In this document: positions 5,990 to 11,305 of the stretch, in pieces | Numbering within the stretch: the first letter of the stretch is position 1 | Layout of the letters: each line of letters starts with the position of its first letter | Assembly: GCA_003154555.1 (NCBI GenBank) | Contig: PMDT01000057.1 | Coordinates: 1 to 11,305 of the forward strand | Reading direction: 5' to 3' | DNA from: Spirochaetaceae bacterium | GTDB lineage: Bacteria; Spirochaetota; Spirochaetia; SZUA-6; Fen-1364 | DNA: 11,305 nucleotides | Notes under the pieces: generated by a model | What the model was told of the DNA's origin: nothing | The model's input: the letters and a program-made list of their open reading frames with translations, nothing else | The model's database searches: none | Made by a program: the position numbers and the translations under genes

Positions 5990-7295
5990 AGCCATTCCCG
6001 CCCCCGGCAAGAGCCTTCTTGCCTTCGTGAAAGACGGCGACCAGGGGGATATGAGAAGGGCACGCAAACGCGCAGCAGCCGCACTCGGTGCAGCGGGACA
6101 GGCCTTCCCTGTCCGCCGCGGCAAGCGATCCCTGGCGGACAAGCTTGTAGAGGCGCGTCGGAAAGAGGTCCCACGGGCAGACCTCGACGCACGCACCGCA
6201 GCGGATACAGGGCCACTCGGTGCGGGTGCGGGCCGCCGACTCATCGAACACCGTCACACCCGAGGTTCCCTTTGTCACGGGAATATCCAGTGAGCTCACG
6301 GCGACGCCCCGCATCGGCCCACCGATCACGATCTTTCCCGGCGCTGCCAGGAGTCCACCGCATTCCTCGAAGAGGTCCCCCAGGCGCGTGCCCAGTCGAA
6401 CCTTGAGATTCCGCGGTCTGGCGACGGGCGCGCCGGCGACAGTGACGACCCGCTCGATGAGAGGCCTGTCGAGGACGACTGCTTCGTAGACGGCATGCAG
6501 GGTCGCGACATTGAGGATCACTGACCTCCCCGGAGCTCCTTTGACGCCAATGGAGCCCAGGACGATCTGCTCGTGCCCCTGGGGATAGGTGGAAGGAAGG
6601 ATCGCGATGTCACAGGCGAGCTTTGACGTGGCGCATGCCTCCTCGAAAGCCCCGGCCAGCTCCCGTGCATCCTCGCCGAGTGCAAGCACGATGCGTTGCG
6701 GCTCAAGGAGCGCACGGCAGATGCGCAGGGCTTCCGCGATCTCCGCCGTCTTCTCCCGGAGAAGCGCAAAATCCGCGCTGAGCCCCGGCTCGCCGTCGAT
6801 GCCATTGGCGACCAGCAACGCGACGGGGCTTCCGGGGGCGGACGCGAGCTTCAGGTGCGTTGGCATGCGCGATCCACCGAGACCCACGACACCGGCGGAC
6901 TGGATGCGCCCAAGCAACTCGATCCTGGATGCGCCCTCCCATGCCCGTGGCTGCCGCGGCTTGCCGGATTTCCCGAACTCCCCTTCCAGGTCGATCACCA
7001 CTGCCTGGCTCGCGACACCGCCCGGCAGCGTGATGCCCGTGACGGCGACCACGGTGCCAGGAATCGAGGAGTGGACGTTGGCGGACAGCGCACCCTCTGC
7101 CTTGCCGATGAGCATGCCCTCACTGACCTTGTCCCCCTGCTGCACGACACAGCGCGCAGGTGTTCCCGCGTGCTGGAGCAGAGGAATGACGGCACGCGAC
7201 GGCACCAGGGCATTCGCGATGGGTGCCGTGCGCGAAATGTTACTGTCGTTGGGCGGGTTGACGCCGCCATGCGGGAGCTTCCTGGTGTCCGTCAT
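5988..7295 (-). CDS. rnfC: Rnf complex peripheral subunit RnfC with two 4Fe-4S motifs
   Basis: 435 residues, normal RnfC length. RnfC is the cytoplasmic NADH-side subunit, related to NuoF and NqrA. Seen here: an N-terminal biotinyl-lipoyl-like beta region (about 30-105, with VHSSIPGTVV), a Rossmann-like Complex1_51K region (about 130-275, with YPQGHEQ), the SLBB-like segment ending VIGGPMRGVAVSSLDIPVTKGTSG (about 323-346), and two clusters with Cys363/366/369/373 and Cys402/405/408/412. Both 4Fe-4S motifs are intact. The normally strict GLGGAGFP (or GGATFP) is GLGGSRMP at 138-145, and the NAAECEPY segment is NGIDGEPG at 164-171. NADH or FMN binding may therefore be changed. The start overlaps the preceding stop by ATGA. 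It is first among the rnf genes, as in rnfCDGEAB operons. Confidence 0.93.
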   Translation of the reverse strand: MTDTRKLPHGGVNPPNDSNISRTAPIANALVPSRAVIPLLQHAGTPARCVVQQGDKVSEGMLIGKAEGALSANVHSSIPGTVVAVTGITLPGGVASQAVVIDLEGEFGKSGKPRQPRAWEGASRIELLGRIQSAGVVGLGGSRMPTHLKLASAPGSPVALLVANGIDGEPGLSADFALLREKTAEIAEALRICRALLEPQRIVLALGEDARELAGAFEEACATSKLACDIAILPSTYPQGHEQIVLGSIGVKGAPGRSVILNVATLHAVYEAVVLDRPLIERVVTVAGAPVARPRNLKVRLGTRLGDLFEECGGLLAAPGKIVIGGPMRGVAVSSLDIPVTKGTSGVTVFDESAARTRTEWPCIRCGACVEVCPWDLFPTRLYKLVRQGSLAAADREGLSRCTECGCCAFACPSHIPLVAVFHEGKKALAGGGNG

Positions 7296-8839
7296 GGAAT
7301 TTGATTTCGCCGCGCGAAGCTATTAAAGCGTAGAAGAATGCCCTCGATCAAGGGTCGCACGCCGGGATCCCGGGCGAGCAGCACGAGCAGCGCCGCCACC
7401 GCCAGGAGAACCGCGAGCAGCTCTCCCGCGATCCAGCGGAACGGCCCCCGCACGGCGACCGCGACAGGCCTTCGCTGCTCCCGGAGGAGGAAAGCGATGC
7501 TTCCCGGCGTGGCGCGTCCGAGAACGCTCCGCAGCCATGTCGTGTCGAAGGTCTTCGCCATCCTCTGACGCTCGGTCACGATCCCGGTCGATCCGTCATT
7601 CACGTAGGTGCGCAGGTAGACGCGCTCATCGGGAGTCGGCAGCCCCCCGCTCCGGCCGAATGCCATCCCTTCCTGCAGCGCCTCATGGAGAACGAGGCTC
7701 GAAAAATCGGGCAGACGGTGCGTGCCTGCCGCGCGGCGGAGCCGTGCGACTGCCGCCCACGAAAAGTCGCGGGCGCCCGGCAGCGGGAGCGGCGTCGGCA
7801 GCGGCGCGTTGCGCAGGAGCGCCACGAGCGCCACGATAATCAGGAAGCACCCGCCGATGAGAAGCGCTGCACGCGCCACGCGGGACGGTTCACGCGCCGG
7901 CCGCACGATCGGGATGGGAGCAAATGCCGCGCGCTTTTTTCTGGTCCGCTTTGCCCTGCCCCAGATTCCCGCGACGCCGGCCAGCAGCAGGAGTGTCCCG
8001 AGAAGCGGTGGAAGATAGGAAAGCACCGGCAGGAGGGAGGGCCCGGCGAGCAGGGTCTGGATCACGAGGCCGGTAACGGCAACTCCCGCTTGCGCGGCCA
8101 GCCAGGGCCGCATCTCGCGCACCAGCTTCTCGTCCCACCCATGGAGCACGACCAGCACCCGCATCAGCTCGGACCACGGCAGGAGGGAAGCCATGGCGAA
8201 TGCGAGCCGGTCCAACCCGCCGGAAAGCACATAGGGTGTCCAGAGAAACGCTGCCGCCGCGGCAAGGGGAAATGCGATGCGGCGCGGCGATTCCTGGCAC
8301 GCGGCAAGCAGGAGCGCGAATCCGAAAAGCCCGAGCACCGCCAGCGATTTCTCCACCGGGTCGAACTCGATGAGACGCCATGAGCCGCGCGCGGGGACGC
8401 CCAGGTGCGCAGCGATGCGCAGGAAGACCCGCGCCGAGGGAAGGCGTGCCGGGATGTATACGAGCTGCGTATCAGCGTCGGGACGGAAGTATCCCTTCGC
8501 CCGGTCCATGAATGCATCGTGACGCGGATCCCGGGGATCGAGACGGGCGTCGAGCCGCGCAATGGAGACGCTCTCCAATCCGGTGAAGCTCCAGAAGTCG
8601 ACCGTCGAGGTCTCCTCCGTCGCCACCCCGGGTCCGAGTGCCCCCGCGACGATCCGCGCGGCCCCCGCGCCGGCGGGCCCTGCCCGGACAAGGAGGGTCT
8701 GGTACCCCCGCCAGACCCGCGTCGCCTGGACCATGGGCACCCGCACCAGCGGGAACCATGCGGCGAGCGCCGCGCAGACGAGCAGTCCCATCCCCCGGAA
8801 CGCGGGGGCCGCGCTCCTTGTTCGGTCGGAGGCGCGCAC
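7292..8839 (-). CDS. Uncharacterised polytopic membrane protein with a large extracytoplasmic N-terminal region
   Basis: About 515 residues from a GTG at 8839 that overlaps the preceding stop (TAGTG). An ATG at 8791 (residue 17) is an alternative; neither has a good Shine-Dalgarno. I do not recognise the family. One membrane segment at about 17-34 is followed by a soluble region of about 125 residues (about 35-160; it includes DFWSFTGLESVSIARLDARLD). Then come about six hydrophobic segments (about 163-181, 187-205, 211-233, 247-265, 268-291, 325-342), a basic cytoplasmic-like loop KRTRKKR at 297-303, a second soluble region (about 345-468), and a last membrane segment at about 470-489. No FMN-binding motif of the RnfG type (S/T-G-A-T/S) was seen, so it is not a disguised RnfG. 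Being translationally coupled to both DUF212 and rnfC, it is a candidate accessory part of the complex. Confidence 0.72.
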   Translation of the reverse strand: MRASDRTRSAAPAFRGMGLLVCAALAAWFPLVRVPMVQATRVWRGYQTLLVRAGPAGAGAARIVAGALGPGVATEETSTVDFWSFTGLESVSIARLDARLDPRDPRHDAFMDRAKGYFRPDADTQLVYIPARLPSARVFLRIAAHLGVPARGSWRLIEFDPVEKSLAVLGLFGFALLLAACQESPRRIAFPLAAAAAFLWTPYVLSGGLDRLAFAMASLLPWSELMRVLVVLHGWDEKLVREMRPWLAAQAGVAVTGLVIQTLLAGPSLLPVLSYLPPLLGTLLLLAGVAGIWGRAKRTRKKRAAFAPIPIVRPAREPSRVARAALLIGGCFLIIVALVALLRNAPLPTPLPLPGARDFSWAAVARLRRAAGTHRLPDFSSLVLHEALQEGMAFGRSGGLPTPDERVYLRTYVNDGSTGIVTERQRMAKTFDTTWLRSVLGRATPGSIAFLLREQRRPVAVAVRGPFRWIAGELLAVLLAVAALLVLLARDPGVRPLIEGILLRFNSFARRNQIP

Positions 8840-9321
8840 TACAGCGTGCAAAAGGCGACCGCGATGAAGAAGCCCAGCAGCGTTCCCACGAACACCTCCG
8901 GCATGGTGTGTCCATGAACCTCTTTCACGAGTCTGCTGCGAAGGGCGAAATGAGGCGAGAGGTCTCTGATTAACTGATTGATCACCTTTGCCTGCGCACC
9001 GGCAGAACGCCGGACGCCCAGCGCGTCCCGCAGGGTGAGCATTGCATAGAAGAGTGTCACGAAGAAAAGGGTCGAATCGGGGCCCTCGACGAATGCCGCG
9101 GAGGTCGCGAGCGACGCCACGACGGCAGAGTGGCTGCTGGGCATCCCCCCGGTTGCCCAGAAGATGTGGAGCAGGATCTCCCGCGCGGAGCGCGGACGGT
9201 TGCGGACGAGCATGATGCACGATTTGAGGACCTGCGCGACGAGCCAGCTGGAAAGGGCGGAAAGGAAGACAGGGTTCTCGAAGATCCGCGTGAGCAGGTC
9301 GACGGTGCGCTGCGAAAGCAT
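8839..9321 (-). CDS. Divergent PAP2 family protein (DUF212, acid phosphatase/vanadium haloperoxidase-related)
   Basis: 160 residues with about four hydrophobic segments, the usual size for the family. Its core motifs are present: TGGMPSSHSAVVASLAT at 57-73, RDALGVRRSAGAQAKVINQLI at 98-118 (family DA.GVRR.aG.QA..lN.L), and KEVHGHTMPEVFVGTLLG at 133-150. These resemble the phosphate-binding motifs of PAP2 phosphatases (SxxxH and RxxxxxHxxxD) but are rearranged. A membrane lipid-phosphate substrate is only inference, since the family has no settled function. The ATG at 9321 has AAGGGA ten bases upstream; the frame is open farther upstream to 9423, but the added residues show no family similarity. 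It is first in the operon and divergent from the lipid-transport genes. Confidence 0.88.
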   Translation of the reverse strand: MLSQRTVDLLTRIFENPVFLSALSSWLVAQVLKSCIMLVRNRPRSAREILLHIFWATGGMPSSHSAVVASLATSAAFVEGPDSTLFFVTLFYAMLTLRDALGVRRSAGAQAKVINQLIRDLSPHFALRSRLVKEVHGHTMPEVFVGTLLGFFIAVAFCTL

Positions 9322-9331
9322 CGGGTGAGTG

Positions 9332-9337
9332 TCCCTT
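9332..9337 (-). promoter_or_regulatory. Shine-Dalgarno AAGGGA fixing the DUF212 start at 9321
   Basis: Minus-strand AAGGGA ends 10 bases before the ATG. It supports this internal start over the upstream in-frame ATG at 9423, which would fall inside the divergent promoter region. Confidence 0.55.
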
Positions 9338-9388
9338 GGAGCATTCGATTGTGTCAAGCCTGAGCGGCCCCGGAGAAAGGAGAAAATC

Positions 9389-9417
9389 TTGACAGCCGGC
9401 CACGGGGGCACTACTAT
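9389..9417 (+). promoter_or_regulatory. Sigma-70-type promoter of the ABC ATPase / MCE unit
   Basis: A perfect -35 TTGACA (9389-9394) and TACTAT (9412-9417) are separated by the optimal 17 bases. Transcription would start near 9424, giving a leader of about 80 bases before the GTG at 9503. Confidence 0.65.
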
Positions 9418-9418
9418 C

Positions 9419-9430
9419 GACATGCATGTC
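9419..9430. promoter_or_regulatory. 12-bp perfect palindrome over the predicted transcription start, possible operator
   Basis: GACATGCATGTC is a perfect inverted repeat that begins two bases after the -10 hexamer and is centred on the expected +1. A dimeric regulator bound here would block initiation. No regulator gene lies in the window, so this is a positional inference. Confidence 0.35.
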
Positions 9431-9502
9431 CCCGCTGCACAGCGATGATCACGACGGAGGAAAGCGCCCGGCCGCGCCGTGGGTCGTCATCGGGGGCGGG
9501 CG

Positions 9503-10252
9503 GTGATCCGCGCGCGCGACGTGCATTTCTCCTTCCCCGGCCGCGAGGTGCTCCACGAGCTCACCATCGATGTGGAAGAATCCCTCACGACCGTGATCGT
9601 CGGGCGCAGCGGCATCGGCAAGTCGGTCTTCCTGAAATGCATCACGGGTCTCCTCCGGCCCCAGGCGGGGAGCATCACGATCGACGGGGAGGAGGTCGTG
9701 AATGCCGGGCGGGCGGAGCTGCGCTCCATCCGTCGCAAGATCGGCATGTTGTTCCAGGAGGGAGCTCTGTTCGATTCGTTGAATGTGAAGGAGAACGTCG
9801 CCTTTCCACTCGTGTATCACAAATCCGCGACTCCGCGGGAGATCGATATGAAGGTTGACAGCTACCTCGATCTCGTGGGCATGAGGGACAGCGCCACCTC
9901 GATGCCGCAGGAGCTTTCGGGGGGCATGAAGCGCAAGGTGGCCATCGCGCGCGCCATGATCCTGGAGCCGCGTTATCTTCTCTACGATGAGCCGACCTCG
10001 GGTCTGGATCCCGCGAGCTCCGCGATCGTCGAATCGATGATCAAGAGACTCCAGGAGGAGCGGGCAATCACGTCACTCGTTGTCACCCACGATATCGACC
10101 TCACGCGCTTCATCGCGGATCGCATCGCGCTGCTCGAGGACCAGAGAATCATCGCCCAGGCGGGAAGAGAAGACGGGTTTCGGGAGGATTCCCCGATCTA
10201 CGTCCATTTCATTAAAAACCGAGAAAGGATCCGGGCAGAAAATGGCTACTAA
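9503..10252 (+). CDS. mlaF: ABC transporter ATPase of the Mla/Mkl lipid-transport type (MlaF-like)
   Basis: 249 residues from GTG 9503. All ABC motifs are intact: Walker A GRSGIGKS at 34-41, Q-loop Gln85 in MLFQEGALFDSL, signature LSGGMKRKVAIARA at 138-151, Walker B YLLYDEP with Glu163, D-loop SGLD, and His196 in VVTHD. The sequences FQ.GALFDSL.V.ENV.FPL and LSGGM.+KVA are typical of the MlaF/Mkl group, which powers phospholipid movement between the inner and outer membranes with an MlaE permease and an MCE protein. The start is uncertain. GTG 9503 (MIRARDVHFSF) suits the family and has GGGGG upstream; GTG 9479 would add eight residues, and an in-frame TGA at 9446 limits anything longer. It overlaps the MCE gene by 11 bases. 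No permease gene is next to it. Confidence 0.92.
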   Translation: MIRARDVHFSFPGREVLHELTIDVEESLTTVIVGRSGIGKSVFLKCITGLLRPQAGSITIDGEEVVNAGRAELRSIRRKIGMLFQEGALFDSLNVKENVAFPLVYHKSATPREIDMKVDSYLDLVGMRDSATSMPQELSGGMKRKVAIARAMILEPRYLLYDEPTSGLDPASSAIVESMIKRLQEERAITSLVVTHDIDLTRFIADRIALLEDQRIIAQAGREDGFREDSPIYVHFIKNRERIRAENGY

Positions 10253-11186
10253 AGCATCGAGGATCTTCAGGGTCATCGTCATCATTATTCTGGCCCTCGC
10301 GGCCTCCCTCTTTCTCTACCTCCTGATCAATAATTTCCAGTTCACCCGGGGGCTCTCCATCAAGGTGCATTTCTCTTCCGTCGGGGATCTCAACACGGGT
10401 GCCTGGGTGCGAAAGTCGGGCCTCAAGGTAGGCTCGGTGACAAGAATCGCGCCTGCCGAAGATGAGAAGACCATAGTGGCAACAATCACATTCAAGCCCG
10501 GCCAGATCGTGCGTACCGGAGACAAATTCGCCCTCGTCTCCAAGGGCATCCTCGGGGATATGTACATCGAGCAGAATCCCGGGCCCAAGGAAAATCCGCG
10601 CGTGGAGGAAGGTCAGCTCTTCGAGGGCGTGCCCTCCTTCAACATCACCGATGTGCTCGGCGGCGACACGATGGGCATGGTGACCGATATTGCCGGCAGC
10701 TTGAAGAGCGTCCTCGATACCCTCAAGAAAAACCAGGATGCGCTGGACAGCTCGCTGAAGGACATCGCCGCAACGGCGAAGAACGTGCGCATCATCACCG
10801 ACCGCGCAATAACCATGACCGAGTCCGTCCCGGTCATCACGAAACAGATCACCTCTTCCATGGACCAGCTCCAGGCCGCGGTGAAAGACGTGACGGTGAC
10901 AACGGAGAAGCTGCTGGCGAAGCTTGAAACAAACCTCACCAGCAGCGCCGATGACCTGGCCGCGTCCCTCAAGGCCATCCGGCAGAGCAGCGGCACCATT
11001 CAGACCGCCGTCACCCAGCTGACCGCGGAGAAGTCCGTGATCTCAACCCTCAGCTCGCCCGCCGTTGCCCAGAGTCTCGACGCGACGGTGAAAAACCTCG
11101 AAGAGATCTCCCGGGGACTGGTGACCGTGACCCGCGACGCCCAGAAGGTCGTCAGCGGGATCAGCGCGATCTTCGAGACGCAGTAG
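10242..11186 (+). CDS. mlaD: MCE-domain substrate-binding protein, MlaD-like, with long helical tail
   Basis: 314 residues. A single membrane anchor at about 9-30 is followed by an MCE domain at about 38-112. The domain contains VHFSSVGDLNTGAWVRKSGLKVGSVTRI, the usual 'GL..GA.V...G..VG.V' pattern, and ends KGILGDMYIEQNPG. Residues about 145-314 are almost entirely helical, rich in Ala, Ser, Thr and Lys, with regular hydrophobic spacing. This fits the coiled-coil needle or tube extensions of longer MCE proteins. MlaD of E. coli is much shorter (about 183 residues), so this one resembles the Mce/PqiB-style proteins that bridge the periplasm. The start ATG lies inside the last codons of the ATPase gene, with AAAGGA about 12 bases upstream, implying coupled expression and a shared complex. 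A strong terminator follows. Confidence 0.9.
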   Translation: MATKASRIFRVIVIIILALAASLFLYLLINNFQFTRGLSIKVHFSSVGDLNTGAWVRKSGLKVGSVTRIAPAEDEKTIVATITFKPGQIVRTGDKFALVSKGILGDMYIEQNPGPKENPRVEEGQLFEGVPSFNITDVLGGDTMGMVTDIAGSLKSVLDTLKKNQDALDSSLKDIAATAKNVRIITDRAITMTESVPVITKQITSSMDQLQAAVKDVTVTTEKLLAKLETNLTSSADDLAASLKAIRQSSGTIQTAVTQLTAEKSVISTLSSPAVAQSLDATVKNLEEISRGLVTVTRDAQKVVSGISAIFETQ

Positions 11187-11211
11187 TCCACGTCTCCGGA
11201 ACCCCCGTAGC

Positions 11212-11242
11212 CCGGGATGCCGCGGCATCCCGGTTTTTTTTT
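11212..11242 (+). terminator. Strong intrinsic terminator after the MCE gene
   Basis: CCGGGATGC, loop CGCG, GCATCCCGG, then nine T. The 9-bp stem is perfect; the whole 22 bases (11212-11233) are a palindrome. It begins 26 bases after the stop codon and closes the ATPase-MCE unit, so nothing downstream (such as a permease) belongs to it. Confidence 0.93.
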
Positions 11243-11246
11243 GCTC

Positions 11247-11275
11247 TTGACAAACCGTACGTATACGTATATCTT
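11247..11275 (+). promoter_or_regulatory. Sigma-70-type promoter for a gene beyond the window end
   Basis: TTGACA (11247-11252) and TATCTT (11270-11275) are spaced by 17 bases, directly after the terminator. The sequence turns AT-rich here. The remaining 30 bases (11276-11305) contain no start codon with a ribosome-binding site, so the gene begins past the window. Confidence 0.6.
11258..11269. promoter_or_regulatory. 12-bp palindrome in the promoter spacer, likely repressor operator
   Basis: TACGTATACGTA is a perfect palindrome made of two tandem TACGTA units. It fills most of the gap between -35 and -10, preceded by AAACCG. Operators in this position with ACCGTACG-like sequences are common in front of self-repressed TetR-family regulator genes. 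The downstream gene may therefore be such a regulator; that part is inference. Confidence 0.5.
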
Positions 11276-11305
11276 AAATTGAAACATCTCCATTCGCTTA
11301 CTTAC

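Larger units (their letters stand above)
1575..9321 (-). other. Predicted seven-gene operon: DUF212, membrane protein, rnfC, rnfD, rnfE, rnfA, GH57
   Basis: Seven minus-strand genes follow each other with no gap over about 13 bases. Junctions are a 1-base TAGTG overlap at 8839, an ATGA overlap at 7292-7295, a stop overlapped by the next Shine-Dalgarno at 5984-5990, ATGA at 4889-4892, ATGA at 4206-4209, and 10 bases at 3606-3615. Such spacing strongly suggests co-transcription and translational coupling. No intrinsic terminator with a T-run on the minus strand was seen after 1575. No full promoter was found upstream of 9321, only a lone TTGACA on the minus strand at 9352-9357. Confidence 0.75.

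Noticed and set aside
7292..8839. The 515-residue protein as a divergent RnfG or RnfB
   Set aside because: It has many membrane segments, no cysteine cluster motif and no S/T-G-A-T/S flavinylation motif, so neither subunit fits.
9352..9357. Minus-strand TTGACA as promoter of the Rnf operon
   Set aside because: At spacings of 16-18 bases the -10 position would be GGGACA, GGACAC or GACACT, all poor, and transcription would begin almost at the start codon.
8842..9427. N-terminal extension of the large membrane protein up to 9427
   Set aside because: The open frame continues upstream, but that part is a shadow of the DUF212 gene, with Arg/Pro/His-rich noise. The GTG at 8839 coupled to the DUF212 stop, or the ATG at 8791, is the realistic start.
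9445..9858. Open frame starting at ATG 9445 in the leader of the ABC ATPase
   Set aside because: It has no Shine-Dalgarno, runs out of frame through the ATPase gene and gives an Arg/Gly/His-rich product. A short regulatory leader peptide cannot be excluded but has no support.

Overview
The window reads as a high-GC, diderm (outer-membrane) bacterium. The gene content (an Rnf-type membrane complex, a GH57 glucanotransferase with the DUF1926 domain, a DUF212 'divergent PAP2' protein, an MCE lipid-transport pair) would fit a free-living, high-GC spirochaete. That assignment is inference; no rRNA or other marker gene is present. Coding density is very high, genes mostly overlap by a few bases, and spaces occur only at transcription-unit borders. 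No RNA gene, mobile element or CRISPR array was seen.

Layout. (1) 175-1494, plus strand: an exported protein with two FN3-like beta repeats and a C-terminal TPR-like region, closed by an intrinsic terminator at 1524-1547. (2) 9321 down to 1575, minus strand: one long probable operon in the order DUF212 membrane protein, large uncharacterised membrane protein, rnfC, rnfD, rnfE, rnfA, GH57 enzyme. Junctions are a 1-base overlap (TAGTG), ATGA, a stop overlapped by the next Shine-Dalgarno, ATGA, ATGA, and a 10-base gap. (3) 9389-11242, plus strand, divergent from the operon: a promoter, a MlaF-like ABC ATPase, an MCE (MlaD-like) protein overlapping it by 11 bases, and a strong terminator. (4) 11247-11275: a second promoter with a palindrome in its spacer, serving a gene beyond the window end.

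The most interesting part is the Rnf cluster. It has no room for rnfG, and rnfB does not follow rnfA. The parts that remain have lost most of the residues known to hold membrane redox cofactors. RnfD has Ala171 where the flavinylated Thr of the S-G-A-T motif should be. RnfE has Thr24 and Phe116 in place of its two conserved cysteines. RnfA has Ser25 in place of one of its two. RnfC keeps both CxxCxxCxxxCP 4Fe-4S motifs, but its GGAGFP/ECEPY nucleotide/FMN-site segment is strongly altered (GGSRMP / DGEPG). The fold and membrane topology are otherwise well kept and all frames are intact. I infer a maintained complex, rebuilt so that electrons no longer follow the standard Rnf route, rather than a decaying operon. 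Co-transcription with two membrane proteins and a GH57 enzyme whose own active site is altered adds to the case.

The divergent ATPase-MCE pair lacks the MlaE permease it would need, so its partner must be encoded elsewhere.
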